Numbered from the stretch's first letter, positions 39,720 through 49,934 are shown. The stretch is 64,000 nucleotides of DNA from Lysobacteraceae bacterium (GCA_030681035.1 JAUXUI010000061.1:17546-81545); one strand, 5' to 3'. Notes: a model not told the origin generated them from the sequence alone. Program-made: numbers and translations.

Positions 39720-42101
39720 ATGGCGCACACCACGTTGAGCGCAACCACACTGCAAGCCATCGATGCTTACTGGCGTGCGGCGAACTATCTGGCGGTGGGG
39801 CAGATATTTCTGTACGACAACCCGCTGCTGCGCCGGCCGCTTGCGTTGAGCGACGTCAAACACATGCTGCTTGGTCACTGGGGCACCACGCCCGGACAGA
39901 ACTTCATCTACGTGCATCTGAACCGGGTCATCAAGCAGTACGACCTCGACATGATCTATGTCTGCGGCCCCGGCCACGGTGGGCCGGCGGTGCTGGCCAA
40001 TACCTGGCTGGAGGGCAGCTACAGCGAAATCTATCCCGAGATCACGCAGGACGAGACCGGGATGCAGAAGCTTTTCCGGCAGTTCTCCTTTCCCGGCGGT
40101 GTTCCCAGTCATGCCTCGCCGGAATGCCCGGGCTCGATCCACGAGGGCGGCGAGTTGGGTTACTCGCTCAGCCATGCGTTCGGGGCGGTGTTCGACAACC
40201 CCGGCTTGATCGTCGCCTGCGTGATTGGCGATGGCGAGGCCGAGACCGGGCCGCTGGCCACGGCCTGGCATTCGAACAAGTTTCTCGATGCCGTTGGTGA
40301 TGGTGCGGTGCTGCCGATCCTGCACCTCAACGGTTACAAGATTGCCAATCCGAGCGTGCTCGCGCGCATCGATCGCGACGAACTGGAACAGCTATTGCGC
40401 GGCTACGGCTGGACCCCGTATTTCGTCGAGGGCCACGAGCCGGCGTTGATGCACGCGGCGATGGCGGCCGCGCTGGATGCGGTGGTGGCGAGCATTCGCG
40501 CGATCCAGCATGCGGCGCGAATCGAGCACGAAACCACGCGCCCGCGCTGGCCGATGATCGTACTGGTGTCGCCCAAGGGCTGGACTGGCCCGAAGATCGT
40601 TGAGGGCCTGCCGATCGAGGGCAATTTTCGTTCGCATCAGGTGCCGCTGCATCCGCGCACCCACCCCGCGCACCTGAAGCTGCTGGAGGACTGGCTCAAG
40701 AGCTATCACGCCGAGGAACTGTTCGACGCCGATGGCCATCTGTTGCCGGAGCTGGCGGCGCTGGCGCCGCTCGGCGCACGGCGCATGGGCGCCAACCAGC
40801 ATGCCAATGGCGGCGTGCTGCTGCGTGATCTGCGGTTGCCGGATTTCCGTGATTACGCAGTGCCGGTGCCGGTGCCAGGCGTACCCGGCATTGGCGACAC
40901 CCATGTGCTCGGTGGGTTCTTGCGCGAGGTGGTTACGTTGAATCAGGACAACCGCAATTTTCGTGTGTTCGGCCCCGACGAAACGCTGTCCAACGGGCTG
41001 CGCGCGCTGTTTGAGGTCACCGCGCGCCAGTGGGATGCGCCAACGCAGCCGGGCGACGAGTTTCTTGCGCCGCGCGGGCGGGTGATGGAAATGCTCAGCG
41101 AACACCAGTGCGAGGGTTGGCTGGAAGGCTATCTGCTCACCGGCCGCCACGGGCTGTTCAATTGCTATGAAGCGTTCATCCACATCATCGATTCGATGTT
41201 CAACCAGCACGCCAAATGGTTGAAGGTCAGCGCCGGGCTGCCGTGGCGGCGTCCGATCGCCTCGCTCAATTATCTGCTGGCCTCGCATGTCTGGCGTCAG
41301 GATCACAACGGCTTCACCCATCAGGACCCCGGCTTCATCGACCATGTGGTCAACAAGAAGGCCGAAGTGGTGCGCGTGTATCTGCCACCCGACGCCAACT
41401 GCCTGCTGTCGGTGATGGATCACTGCCTGCGCAGCCGCCACTACGTCAACGTGGTGATTGCCGGCAAGCACCCGGCGCCGCAGTGGCTGGACATGGACGC
41501 GGCGGTGCGTCATTGCACCGCAGGCATCGGCATCTGGCCGTGGGCCGGCAACGCCGACGGCGAGCCCGATCTGGTGATGGCCTGTTGCGGCGACGTGCCG
41601 ACGCTGGAGACGCTGGCGGCGGTATCGATCCTGCGCCAGCAGCTACCCGATCTCAAGGTGCGCGTGGTCAATGTGGTCGACCTGATGCGGTTGCAACCGC
41701 CCTCCGAGCACCCGCACGGGCTCGGCGACGCCGAATTCGACGCGCTGTTCACCACCGACAAGCCGGTGATTTTCGCCTTCCACGCCTATCCGTGGCTGAT
41801 CCACCGACTGACCTACCGGCGTACCAATCACCGCAACATCCACGTGCGCGGCTACAAGGAGGAGGGCACCATCACCACGCCGTTCGACATGACCGTGCTC
41901 AACGATCTGGATCGCTTTCATCTGACGATGGACGCAATCGACCGGCTGCCGCAGACCGGCGAGCGCGGTTTGAGCGTGAAGCTGCAATTGAACAATCTGC
42001 TGATTGCGCACCGCCAGTACATCAACCTGCATGGCGAGGACCTGCCCGAAATCCGCGACTGGGTCTGGCCCGGCCATTGCACCGTCGCTGCTGGCGCCTG
42101 A
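39720..42101 (+). CDS. xfp: phosphoketolase (xylulose-5-phosphate/fructose-6-phosphate)
   Basis: Predicted 793-residue thiamine-diphosphate enzyme splitting xylulose-5-phosphate and/or fructose-6-phosphate into acetyl phosphate and a shorter aldose phosphate. Diagnostic blocks are [49 protein letters not shown] and [16 protein letters not shown]. The C-terminal half holds the transketolase-like pyrimidine and C-terminal domains ([20 protein letters not shown]). A CCAGGAG ribosome-binding site precedes it. It ends the operon; a transketolase remnant follows. Confidence 0.96.
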   Translation: MAHTTLSATTLQAIDAYWRAANYLAVGQIFLYDNPLLRRPLALSDVKHMLLGHWGTTPGQNFIYVHLNRVIKQYDLDMIYVCGPGHGGPAVLANTWLEGSYSEIYPEITQDETGMQKLFRQFSFPGGVPSHASPECPGSIHEGGELGYSLSHAFGAVFDNPGLIVACVIGDGEAETGPLATAWHSNKFLDAVGDGAVLPILHLNGYKIANPSVLARIDRDELEQLLRGYGWTPYFVEGHEPALMHAAMAAALDAVVASIRAIQHAARIEHETTRPRWPMIVLVSPKGWTGPKIVEGLPIEGNFRSHQVPLHPRTHPAHLKLLEDWLKSYHAEELFDADGHLLPELAALAPLGARRMGANQHANGGVLLRDLRLPDFRDYAVPVPVPGVPGIGDTHVLGGFLREVVTLNQDNRNFRVFGPDETLSNGLRALFEVTARQWDAPTQPGDEFLAPRGRVMEMLSEHQCEGWLEGYLLTGRHGLFNCYEAFIHIIDSMFNQHAKWLKVSAGLPWRRPIASLNYLLASHVWRQDHNGFTHQDPGFIDHVVNKKAEVVRVYLPPDANCLLSVMDHCLRSRHYVNVVIAGKHPAPQWLDMDAAVRHCTAGIGIWPWAGNADGEPDLVMACCGDVPTLETLAAVSILRQQLPDLKVRVVNVVDLMRLQPPSEHPHGLGDAEFDALFTTDKPVIFAFHAYPWLIHRLTYRRTNHRNIHVRGYKEEGTITTPFDMTVLNDLDRFHLTMDAIDRLPQTGERGLSVKLQLNNLLIAHRQYINLHGEDLPEIRDWVWPGHCTVAAGA

Positions 42102-42155
42102 CGACATACCGCTGCGGTGCGTCCATCCGCATCGACGCCACCCCGGAAGCCACCC

Positions 42156-42287
42156 GGTTTACTGCGCGATCGGCAATGCATCAATACCCTGCGCTTGCTG
42201 TCGGTGGACATGGTGCAGCACGCCAACAATGGCCATCCGGGCTTGCCGCTGGGCGCTGGAGCCGATGGCGCGCGGTTGAACGCTGGC
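42156..42287 (+). pseudogene. 5' remnant of a transketolase gene
   Basis: One frame reads CINTLRLLSVDMVQHANNGH followed by PGLPLGA, the conserved N-terminus of transketolase (thiamine-site GHPGLPLGAAPMA). A frameshift then occurs: PMARG continues in the next frame and hits a stop. The similarity ends where the CHRD gene on the opposite strand begins (42288). About 40-45 codons survive out of roughly 650. It directly follows xfp, so the operon may once have included tkt. Confidence 0.75.
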
Positions 42288-42734
42288 TCAGGGCCGAACC
42301 GCGAGCTGCCCGCGTATTTCTCCCTTCGGATGGGTCGCGGTGTGCAGATTCACGTACCATTTTCCAGCCAGCAGTTCGTCCATCTCGGTCGCTGTCAATG
42401 TCGTGGACCCGTTGATCGGACTGGCCAGGTTGCCACTGACAGCGACCGCCACCTCAGCATTTTCTCCCGCCAGCGCCGGACCGTGGAAATGTGTGGCCGT
42501 AAGCGGTTCGCTCAAGCCGGAGTAGCTGATCGCCCATTTCAGGACTCGGGTTCTGCGGTCAAAGCTGGCGGTGAGGGTGCCGCTGCCCGAGCTTAAGACA
42601 ACGGGTACTTCGGAAGCCCCGGATAATCTGGCCGTTACGGTGCTGGAAGCAGCGGGTGTAGTGTTGGCGTTGAAAACGGTAAACACCAGCAAGATGATCA
42701 GTAATACGCTGTAAAACAATGTCTTGGATTGCAT
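42288..42734 (-). CDS. CHRD-domain secreted protein
   Basis: Predicted 148-residue exported protein. The ATG at 42734 is preceded by GGGAGGAATGG; a GTG one codon earlier is also possible. A hydrophobic leader or anchor (about 4-22) is followed by a CHRD domain: ARLSGASEVPVVLSSGSGTL, ATHFHGPALAGENAEVAVAV and LAGKWYVNLHTATHPKGEIR. CHRD domains are found in secreted bacterial proteins of unclear function. The gene ends against the truncated transketolase remnant, so it lies at a rearrangement junction and may be an acquired gene. Confidence 0.85.
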   Translation of the reverse strand: MQSKTLFYSVLLIILLVFTVFNANTTPAASSTVTARLSGASEVPVVLSSGSGTLTASFDRRTRVLKWAISYSGLSEPLTATHFHGPALAGENAEVAVAVSGNLASPINGSTTLTATEMDELLAGKWYVNLHTATHPKGEIRGQLAVRP

Positions 42735-43191
42735 CACCCATTCCTCCCGAAGTTGAGCCAGAACGCTGTAGATCTGTCACTGCAGATCATCAGCGTTGAG
42801 TCAACACTCGTCTGTACGCTGGCGCTCGCTGCAGACGGTTTTCCGGCAGTCGTCAGCCCTTGAAATCGAATTACCCCATCCACAGATCGGCCACCATCCG
42901 GTTGTCACGCTTTGAATCATCCTTCGGCAGGCAGCGTTCGTCGCCAGGGCATCAGCCAGCGCTACCGGTCGGTACTCGCAAAGCGCAATATGCGATTACC
43001 CCTCGAGGCGTGCGGCCTCCGGTTGGCACGATCAGGAACAGGCCATGCTGTTCAATCGCATGTGTGGCGGCGTCGAGGATATGCAGTTACGTGGTGTCGA
43101 ACCTCAGCTGACTTTGCCCCTCTCCCGGTGGTACGACGAACACGGCTGAGGTTCGACACTAATCAGGTCGGGCCAGGGGTGTACAGCGTTG
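42735..43191. other. gap with a long inverted repeat, no recognisable gene
   Basis: A 457-base gap between two minus-strand genes. Short open frames on both strands carry no family motif. Its right part holds the 15-bp inverted repeat at 43094-43159. The base composition is close to that of the window. Confidence 0.5.
43094..43159. repeat. 15-bp perfect inverted repeat with 36-base spacer
   Basis: GTGTCGAACCTCAGC (43094-43108) and GCTGAGGTTCGACAC (43145-43159) are perfect inverted copies. No other copy is seen in the window. It could be a stem-loop, a recombination scar or the terminal repeat of a small element. Confidence 0.8.
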
Positions 43192-43707
43192 CTACGCACG
43201 TCCTCTGATCGGGTAGTCATTGCTCATGACGAACTGTATCCCCTTCAACAGCGATTCCAGATCGGGACGCGCGAACGGCGCATTTGAAATGTCGATAATC
43301 TGGGTGTTGCCATCCGGGTTGATCACAAACAGCCCCGGCTCCGCAAACCGCCGGTCGGTTTCCTCCGGCGAGCGCGGATCCGAGATGTACAGACCAAGCT
43401 GGCGCATCTCCTCGACCGTCAGGCCGTAACCAACCGGAAATTTCCAGCCACATTCGGCAGCTTCGGCTTCGGCCTTTTCCTTGCTGTCGGCTGAAAGTGC
43501 AAAAACTGCGATATCAGCGTCTTGAAAGTCGCCGAGCATCCCGTCAAGCGTGTTCAGGTACGCCTTGCACAGGGGACAATGTTTTCCTCTGTATATAATG
43601 AGAACTCGCCACCCTGACCCGTCTGCAGGGACTACGCGTTCACCGGAAACAGAATTCCAACTCATTGCCGGAAATCCCGATCCAGCGGTCATTTTATTCG
43701 TGTCCAT
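43192..43707 (-). CDS. peroxiredoxin-like (AhpC/TSA-type) redoxin
   Basis: Predicted 171-residue thioredoxin-fold protein. The ATG at 43707 has an AGGAGATATA ribosome-binding site; the longer reading adds a non-homologous tail. The active region reads IIYRGKHCPLCKAYLNTLDG, with two cysteines in a CPLC arrangement near residue 44, followed by VFALSADSKEKAEAEAAECG and GLFVINPDGNTQII. The preceding residue is His rather than the PxxTxxC context of typical peroxiredoxins, so it belongs to the redoxin-like group. It probably reduces a peroxide or a disulfide. The local gene context is accessory. Confidence 0.82.
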   Translation of the reverse strand: MDTNKMTAGSGFPAMSWNSVSGERVVPADGSGWRVLIIYRGKHCPLCKAYLNTLDGMLGDFQDADIAVFALSADSKEKAEAEAAECGWKFPVGYGLTVEEMRQLGLYISDPRSPEETDRRFAEPGLFVINPDGNTQIIDISNAPFARPDLESLLKGIQFVMSNDYPIRGRA

Positions 43708-43855
43708 TATATCTCCTGGATGTTTTGTGGATAATTCAGCTGGTCTGTGCAATCAAATTCAACATCACGCTTATTGATGCCGGATTAGCGCCAATCAGGT
43801 CTTTCCTCATGGTAACGAGAGTGATAAATCGGCATGGTTTGGCTCTTCTGAAAAC

Positions 43856-44038
43856 CTGATTAGCGCTATATCTCAGCGGTAGAAGCCCCTCTCCCGCCGG
43901 GAGAGGGGTTGGGGGTGAGGGTTCGGTGCGAGTATCGGCCATCGTACGGGCTCGAACCCTCATCCGGCGCTTCGCGCCACCTTCTCCCGGAGGGAGAAGG
44001 GGCCGAAGCCCGCCGGGCTGAGATATAGCGCTAATCAG
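43856..44038. mobile_element. 183-bp MITE-like palindromic element
   Basis: The ends are 22-bp perfect inverted repeats: 43856-43877 begins CTGATTAGCGCTATATCTC, and 44017-44038 is its exact reverse complement. Just inside lie CCCCTCTCCCGCCGGGAGAG on one side and TTCTCCCGGAGGGAGAAGG on the other, giving nested hairpins. No coding capacity. A degenerate copy of the end (GATTAGCGCCAATCAG) occurs at 43783-43798, just outside. This matches a miniature inverted-repeat element mobilised in trans; no clean target duplication was identified. Confidence 0.75.
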
Positions 44039-44120
44039 CTTCCAAAGTCCGCAATACGCGGACCAGACGTTCTAGAAAAAAACAATGACTTACAGTTTTA
44101 TTTCTTGAGAGGAAGTCAGT

Positions 44121-44146
44121 TGGACCCCAGCTTTCGCCGGGGTGGC
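44121..44146. repeat. degenerate copy of the CCCCGGC hairpin repeat
   Basis: GGACCCCAGCTTTCGCCGGG followed by GTGGCG matches the unit at 6106-6132 in inverted orientation with a few changes. It lies just upstream of the FAH-family gene. Confidence 0.55.
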
Positions 44147-44220
44147 GAGATGATGATTTGCCGTCCAAGCGATATTGCGGCTTGGCCGCGCTACACTCCC
44201 GGTTTTTGCGAGCCCGCCCG

Positions 44221-44919
44221 ATGCCTGACCTGATCATAGCCGCCCCGGCCACGCCCACCTTGTCGGTGCGTGGCGATATCCGCCGATTTCCAGTGCATCG
44301 CATTTACTGCGTCGGCCGCAATTTCGCCGAGCATGCGCGCGAAATGGGCTCGGAGATCGACCGCGGCAGCCCGGTATTTTTCATGAAACCCGCCGATGCG
44401 GTGCTGCCCGGTGGCGGCGATCAGCCGTTCCCCAGCGCCACCAGCGATATGCACCACGAGGTCGAGCTGGTGGTTGCGCTCGGCCACGATGCCGATGGCG
44501 AAGTGGCTGCCGAGCAGGCCATGGCGCTGGTGCTCGGCTTCGCATTGGGGCTGGATCTCACCCGCCGCGACCTGCAGGCCAGAGCCAAATCCAAGGGCCT
44601 GCCCTGGGATACCGCCAAAGGCTTCGACCGCTCCGCACCGATCAGCGAAATCATCCCTGCTGCGCAATTTGGCCCGCTCGGCGCGCAACAACTCACGCTC
44701 AGCGTCAACGGCAGCGTACGCCAGCAGGCGCCGCTGTCGGACATGGTCTGGTCGGTGCCGGAAATCATCGCTGAACTCTCGCGCCTGTACGAACTACGTG
44801 CCGGCGACCTGATCTTCATGGGCACACCAGCCGGCGTCGCTGCCCTGCAACCGGACGATTGCTACCACGCCAGCATCGATGATGTGTTGCAACTCGACGG
44901 TCATTTCACTTCCCGCTGA
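44221..44919 (+). CDS. fumarylacetoacetate hydrolase family protein
   Basis: Predicted 232-residue metal-dependent hydrolase of the short FAH type, close to fumarylpyruvate hydrolases. The ATG at 44221 is preferred because homology begins right after it. Key blocks: [42 protein letters not shown] (metal-binding Glu residues), [32 protein letters not shown] and [17 protein letters not shown]. It acts on a C-C bond in a keto-acid; the natural substrate cannot be read from the sequence. It stands alone between a MITE and mscL. Confidence 0.9.
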   Translation: MPDLIIAAPATPTLSVRGDIRRFPVHRIYCVGRNFAEHAREMGSEIDRGSPVFFMKPADAVLPGGGDQPFPSATSDMHHEVELVVALGHDADGEVAAEQAMALVLGFALGLDLTRRDLQARAKSKGLPWDTAKGFDRSAPISEIIPAAQFGPLGAQQLTLSVNGSVRQQAPLSDMVWSVPEIIAELSRLYELRAGDLIFMGTPAGVAALQPDDCYHASIDDVLQLDGHFTSR

Positions 44920-44981
44920 GCGGCTACGCAGGTAAAGTCACGCCTTCGTCACGATGGCGAGCATGGACCGGGGAAAGAGCG

Positions 44982-45380
44982 ATGAGCCTGATATCGGAGT
45001 TCAAGCAGTTTGCGATGCGCGGCAATGTGGTTGATCTGGCGGTGGGTGTGGTGATTGGCGCGGCGTTCGGCAAGATCGTGTCGGCATTGGTCAGTGGCAT
45101 CATCATGCCGGTGGTCGGTGTACTGGTCGGCGGGGTCAACTTCGCCGATCTGGCCATTACCCTCAAACCCGGCACCGAGGGCGTCGAACCGGTGCTATTG
45201 CAGTACGGCTTGTTCGTGCAAAGCACGGTCGATTTCGTGATTATCGCGTTTGCGATTTTCATTGCCATCAAGCTGATGAACAAAATGCAGCGCAAGCAAG
45301 AAGAGGCACCGCCAAAACCTGCCGAGCCTAGCGCCGAGGTGACGCTGCTGACCGAAATCCGCGACGCCCTCAAAAAATAA
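44982..45380 (+). CDS. mscL: large-conductance mechanosensitive channel
   Basis: Predicted 132-residue inner-membrane channel that opens under membrane tension to release solutes on osmotic downshock. The N-terminal helix and TM1 read [20 protein letters not shown] followed by [22 protein letters not shown]2 is [20 protein letters not shown]. The C-terminal cytoplasmic helix ends [11 protein letters not shown]. Length and all core residues are standard. A GGGAAAGAGCG sequence precedes the start. Confidence 0.97.
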   Translation: MSLISEFKQFAMRGNVVDLAVGVVIGAAFGKIVSALVSGIIMPVVGVLVGGVNFADLAITLKPGTEGVEPVLLQYGLFVQSTVDFVIIAFAIFIAIKLMNKMQRKQEEAPPKPAEPSAEVTLLTEIRDALKK

Positions 45381-45403
45381 CCTTGCACCCTTCTGGAGTC
45401 TGC

Positions 45404-46822
45404 ATGCGCATCCCCGCCCTGGCGCTCGCCGCCGCCCTGTTAGCTCCCCTCACCGCAACAATCGCCAACGAGGCGGCGTTCGCACCCGATGCACTGAAGT
45501 CTGCCGCCTACCTGCGCGATCTGGCCAACGGCGGCTCGGCGGCTTACGACATCGTGGAATCGTTGACCACCGAAGTGGGCCCGCGATTGGCTGGCAGTGC
45601 AGCAGATGCGCGCGCCGTTGCCTGGGCCAAGGCCAAGTTCCAGGAGCTGGGTTTTGATCGGGTGTGGACCGAACCGGTGACGTTTCCGCAGTGGCGTCGC
45701 GGTGTTGAACTCGCCGAAGTGCTTGCGCCCTACCCGCAGCCGCTGCATATCACTGCATTGGGGCTCAGTGTTGGCAGCAATGGCCCGATCGAAGCCGAGG
45801 TGGTGGCGTTTGCTGATCTGGCGGCATTGAGCGCTGCCGCACCCGGCAGCCTGAACGGAAAGATCGCCTACATCGCCAATCGCATGATTCGCACCCGCGA
45901 TGGCAAAGGCTACGGCCCGGCCGTGGGAGCTCGTTCTCGCGGTGCCAGCGAGGCCGCCGGCAAGGGCGCACTGGCGTTGTTGATTCGCTCCATCGGCACC
46001 GACCACGACCGCATGCCGCATACCGGCGCATTGCAGTATGCCGAGGGCGACAACGCGCCGCTGCGCATTCCGGCCGCAGCGCTATCCAATCCCGACGCTG
46101 ATCTGCTATCGAACATGATCCGCCGTGGCCAACCGGTGCGATTGCGCCTTAACATCGACGTGGGTGTCGTCGGCGTGGCCACCTCATACAACGTGATCGG
46201 CGAAATCACCGGCAGCAAATATCCCGAGCAAGTCGTCATCATCGGCGGCCATCTCGATTCCTGGGATCTGGGCACCGGCGCCATCGACGATGGTGCTGGC
46301 GTTGCCATCACCATGGCTGCCGGTGCATTGATCGGCGACCTGAAAACCCCACCCGAGCGCAGCGTCCGCGTGGTCGCCTTCGCCAACGAGGAACAGGGTC
46401 TGTTCGGTGGCAAGGCATACGCTGAACAGCACAAGGCCGAAATCAGTCAGCACATTATCGGCGCCGAAAGCGATTTTGGTGCTGGCCGTATTTATGCCCT
46501 GCGTGCAGCCGTCAGCGAGGCCACGCGTCCGCAGATTGCCGCTATTGGCGAAGTGCTGGCGCCACTGGGCATTGCCCATGACAGTGAAGGTGGCGGCCCC
46601 GGCCCCGATATCATCGCAATGGCCGAACACGGCATGGCTTGGGCGCAGTTGGCGCAGGATGGCAGCGATTATTTCGACTACCACCACACCGCCAACGACA
46701 CCCTGGACAAGATCGATCCACGCGCGCTCGATCAACAGGTCGCCGCTTATGCCGTGCTCGCCTATCTGGCTGCCCAGGCCGATGGCGGATTTGGCAGCAC
46801 CGCGAAGCCTGAAGCACCCTGA
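45404..46822 (+). CDS. secreted M28-family zinc aminopeptidase
   Basis: Predicted 472-residue exported peptidase. The ATG at 45404 has a TCTGGAGTC ribosome-binding site and starts directly with the signal peptide (MRIPALALAAALLAPLTATI). After a PA-like insert (about 130-250), the catalytic domain carries zinc ligands in IGGHLDSWDLGTGAIDDGAG, NEEQGLFGGKAYA, ESDFG and DYHHTANDTLDKID. The last motif is typical of carboxypeptidase Q-like or M28 aminopeptidases. Likely role: periplasmic or extracellular peptide degradation. Confidence 0.92.
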   Translation: MRIPALALAAALLAPLTATIANEAAFAPDALKSAAYLRDLANGGSAAYDIVESLTTEVGPRLAGSAADARAVAWAKAKFQELGFDRVWTEPVTFPQWRRGVELAEVLAPYPQPLHITALGLSVGSNGPIEAEVVAFADLAALSAAAPGSLNGKIAYIANRMIRTRDGKGYGPAVGARSRGASEAAGKGALALLIRSIGTDHDRMPHTGALQYAEGDNAPLRIPAAALSNPDADLLSNMIRRGQPVRLRLNIDVGVVGVATSYNVIGEITGSKYPEQVVIIGGHLDSWDLGTGAIDDGAGVAITMAAGALIGDLKTPPERSVRVVAFANEEQGLFGGKAYAEQHKAEISQHIIGAESDFGAGRIYALRAAVSEATRPQIAAIGEVLAPLGIAHDSEGGGPGPDIIAMAEHGMAWAQLAQDGSDYFDYHHTANDTLDKIDPRALDQQVAAYAVLAYLAAQADGGFGSTAKPEAP

Positions 46823-46892
46823 TGCACGGTTCGATCTGCGGCGCAGTGATCTGATTGATCGCTACACGATCCGCAAATTGAACGGCACAAAG

Positions 46893-47085
46893 GGGTCCGC
46901 AAAGGACGCAAAAAACGCAAATGGAGCACTGGAAGTTCGTCACCCCACCGACGCGGCGCGTAGCGCCCGAACGCCGAAGGCGGCCCGAAGGGCGGGCCCC
47001 TGGCACGTAGGATGGGTAGAGCGTAGCGAAACCCATCCTACGTGCTTTGCGTCCTTTGCGGACTGCGTAGCGTTTGGTTCTTCAA
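46893..47085. repeat. composite intergenic repeat, copy C with nested elements
   Basis: The left arm starts GGTCCGCAAAGGACGCAAAA; the right arm ends GCGTCCTTTGCGGAC at about 47063. Between them lie an inverted piece of the 6146-6235 unit (GCCCGAACGCCGAAGGCGGC) and a hairpin with arms GTAGGATGGGT and ACCCATCCTAC (47008-47042), a motif also at 60710-60736 and 61736-61767. Four repeat families are thus nested between the M28 gene and msrA. Confidence 0.65.
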
Positions 47086-47100
47086 CTACGCGAAAGCAGT

Positions 47101-47664
47101 CTAGCCACAACCAATCCCGGTACCACCCAAGCCGCAGTATCCATGCGGGTTCTTGGACAGATATTGCTGGTGCTCGTTTTCGGCAAAATAAAACGCTGGC
47201 AGCGGCAACAGCAACTCGGTGCTGATGGTTCCCAGGCCGCCATCGTGCAGCCGTTGCTGGTAGGCATCACGGCTGGCGAGCGCGAGCTGATGGTGCGAGG
47301 CATTGTCGCAAGCGAGCAGTGATCGATACTGGCTGCCCACGTCATTACCCTGACGCATACCCTGAGTCGGATCGTGGCCTTCCCAGAACCGGCGCAGCAA
47401 ATCGGCAAATGCAATCTGCGCCGAATCAAACAGCACCCGTACCACTTCGGCATGGCCACTCCGGCCCGAACATACCTCGCGATAGCTGGGATTTACCGTC
47501 GTGCCCCCGGCATAGCCCACCGCCGTGGAAAAAACTCCCGGCAGTGACCAGAACAGCCGCTCGGCACCCCAGAAACAGCCCATGCCAAACAACACCTCGG
47601 CTTGGCCCGGAAACGGCCCGCGAAGTGATCGGCCATGCACATGATGCCGGTCAGTGATTTCCAT
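47101..47664 (-). CDS. msrA: peptide methionine sulfoxide reductase A
   Basis: Predicted 187-residue enzyme reducing S-methionine sulfoxide in proteins. The catalytic GCFWGAE is near residues 29-35, followed by [20 protein letters not shown] and [12 protein letters not shown] recycling Cys is present near the C-terminus ([10 protein letters not shown]). No signal peptide, so cytoplasmic. The start codon overlaps the stop of the upstream 7TM-GGDEF gene, so the two are translationally coupled. Confidence 0.96.
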   Translation of the reverse strand: MEITDRHHVHGRSLRGPFPGQAEVLFGMGCFWGAERLFWSLPGVFSTAVGYAGGTTVNPSYREVCSGRSGHAEVVRVLFDSAQIAFADLLRRFWEGHDPTQGMRQGNDVGSQYRSLLACDNASHHQLALASRDAYQQRLHDGGLGTISTELLLPLPAFYFAENEHQQYLSKNPHGYCGLGGTGIGCG

Positions 47665-49934
47665 CAGAAGTACAGCCGCGCATCGGGATCGCCCGCACTG
47701 GTGGTGTCCACCGCAATCATGTGGGTCTGATTGTTGCCGCGATGGCGCGCAGCAATCAATGCCTTGCTGGCGCGATCAAGCAAGGTTGCCAATTTGTTTT
47801 CTGCAGAGGCGCGCACGGTGCCGCCAACGCCGATAGTGAATTGGCACAGCCCAAGCGGGCTGGGCACGCGAATGTCCGAGGCGCCGAGCCGCAGTTTGTC
47901 GGCAACAGCGTGCGCCTGCTCCAGCGTTTTACCGGGCAGCACCAGCACGAACTCCTCGGCATTGAGGCGACCCACACAATCGCCGACCGTCAACGATTGG
48001 CGCAGCAATTCGGCCACTGCGCACTGGCAGTCATCAGCCACGGCATGGCCGTAACGTTCGGTCAATTGCGTCAAACGATCGATCCCCAACACCAGCAAAG
48101 CCAGCGAGGTGCGCCGCGCCTGTGCGCTTTCCAGCTCACGCGTCATGATGGTGGCAACGGCCTGCCGGTTGAGCACACCGGTGAGCGGGTCGCGCTCGGT
48201 TTTGGCAGCCAACTCCTGCGCCGCACGCGCATCATCCGCTGCCTGCATGGCGATGGCACTGAACTCGCTGGCTTCGCGCAATTCCGACGGTGAAAATGCC
48301 TCCCATGCCGCACGCTCGATCAACAAAACGCCCCAGGCAGGCCGTGGCATCGGCAGCGGTATGATCGCGTATGCCGACTCGGCATGCTCACTGCGCCTGC
48401 CCTCTTCATCATCCTCAGACGGATCTTCAAGCCGCAATTGCACCGGTTTGTTGGTGCGACACAAACCTTTCATCGCACCGCCACGCGCACTGAGCAGGTG
48501 TTCGAAGTGCTCCGTCGCAGCAACCGGCTCGGCGATCAGGTGATCGCCTCCCTGATAGCCGAACACGGCGACCGCCGAGCGCCGCTGCGGTACCACTTGG
48601 TTGACCGCATCGAGCATGCGGCGCAGCGCAATCCAGGCCAAGTCTTTGGTCGGCGCTGCACGCAGGCCGCTTTGCAGCGATTCCAGCAAACGCCGCCGCA
48701 CTTTTTCCGATTGCAGGCTGGCATCGGTCTGCTCCATTGCCAGGCGGGCACGGTCACGTTGCTTGCGGAACTCCATTACCTGATCGGCCATTGCCAACGA
48801 CAGCAAAAACGCCGCAAATGCCAGGCCCGCCTGAAAGGCATACATCGTTGCGCTGTTCTGCGGCATCCAGCCTAGTGGAATCAGGCCGCGCACCAGAATA
48901 CTCAGATAGACCATCAACCAGATGAAAAGCATCGGCCGTGCCAACGGACGGCGGCGGCGCAATGCCTGCACTGCGACAGTAATCACCAGCACCCCGGACA
49001 AGGCCCACAAAGCCATTGAGGCGATCTGCAATTGCGGCAAAAAAGCACGTGGATTGAGTACACAAAGCAAAGCCAGCGCGAGCATCAATCGCGCACTCCA
49101 TTGCATCACCGTATCGCTGCGCGGCGAATCACGGCCGGCATTGGCAAACGCGCGCGCCAGCATCACCGTAAATGCCGTCAGCAAATTGACCAGCGCCAGA
49201 ATGCCCAGCTCACGCCAATAGGCCAACACATCAAGCACCGGCAATGAGTAGGCATGGCCATTGACTGCCAGCAACAGGAAAAAAGATGTCGCCGTGAACC
49301 CGACGTAGGCGCCGTGGATGCGGTCACGCAAAGCAATGAACATTGCCAGCCCGGTCATCGCCAGCACCAACAGGCCGGCATACATTGCCGATAGCAGGAT
49401 GACGCTATCGCGATCCTTGCTCTGGTATTCCTCTTCGGACAACAACATTGGCCGCAGATTGACCGCAACATTGGTGCGCACCTGCAGCAACAATTCCAAC
49501 GATTGTGAACCATAGGCGCGCAGCGGAAATCGAAGCCCCGATGAAAACGTCGGGTCGTCGGGTGCTGGCCGGAAAAACTGCCGCGTCACCTCGGTGAAAT
49601 CACCATTACCGTCGCGCAGCATCAGGCTCAAATCGGTCAGCGTTACCCGATCAAACCACAGCACCCAGCGATCATCCGGCGACTCCGGCAACGATGCCTT
49701 GATGCGCAGCCAGTAAGTCGTGGTTGGGCTACCGGAAAAATGCAGCCGGCTGACATCGCGCGCCTGCCACGCACCAGCATCGCCACGCAACACCTGTCGT
49801 GCGGTGTAGGGCTGATCGGAGGCAATCACCCCGACATCCAACACTACGCCTTCGCTGGCAACCGCGTGCGGCACCAACAGCAGATTGAGCAGCATGCTCG
49901 TTGCAACAATCCATGTTTTACACCGTTGCGTCAT
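47664..49934 (-). CDS. 7TMR-DISM receptor with degenerate GGDEF domain
   Basis: Predicted 756-residue membrane sensor. The ATG at 49934 gives a proper signal peptide ([20 protein letters not shown]); an upstream in-frame start would bury it. Domains: periplasmic 7TMR-DISMED2 (about 30-165), seven membrane helices (about 180-410), a coiled linker, a GAF-like region (about 450-590) and a GGDEF domain (about 610-740). The active-site motif reads RLNAEEF near 656-662 instead of GGDEF, and the substrate loop is also altered, so cyclase activity is doubtful. It may bind c-di-GMP or GTP, or act through protein contacts. It is coupled to msrA. Confidence 0.85.
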   Translation of the reverse strand: MTQRCKTWIVATSMLLNLLLVPHAVASEGVVLDVGVIASDQPYTARQVLRGDAGAWQARDVSRLHFSGSPTTTYWLRIKASLPESPDDRWVLWFDRVTLTDLSLMLRDGNGDFTEVTRQFFRPAPDDPTFSSGLRFPLRAYGSQSLELLLQVRTNVAVNLRPMLLSEEEYQSKDRDSVILLSAMYAGLLVLAMTGLAMFIALRDRIHGAYVGFTATSFFLLLAVNGHAYSLPVLDVLAYWRELGILALVNLLTAFTVMLARAFANAGRDSPRSDTVMQWSARLMLALALLCVLNPRAFLPQLQIASMALWALSGVLVITVAVQALRRRRPLARPMLFIWLMVYLSILVRGLIPLGWMPQNSATMYAFQAGLAFAAFLLSLAMADQVMEFRKQRDRARLAMEQTDASLQSEKVRRRLLESLQSGLRAAPTKDLAWIALRRMLDAVNQVVPQRRSAVAVFGYQGGDHLIAEPVAATEHFEHLLSARGGAMKGLCRTNKPVQLRLEDPSEDDEEGRRSEHAESAYAIIPLPMPRPAWGVLLIERAAWEAFSPSELREASEFSAIAMQAADDARAAQELAAKTERDPLTGVLNRQAVATIMTRELESAQARRTSLALLVLGIDRLTQLTERYGHAVADDCQCAVAELLRQSLTVGDCVGRLNAEEFVLVLPGKTLEQAHAVADKLRLGASDIRVPSPLGLCQFTIGVGGTVRASAENKLATLLDRASKALIAARHRGNNQTHMIAVDTTSAGDPDARLYF

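Noticed and set aside
43935..43965. tRNA T-arm-like sequence (GGCTCGAACCC)
   Set aside because: It is part of the MITE-like element; no acceptor or anticodon arms can be drawn.
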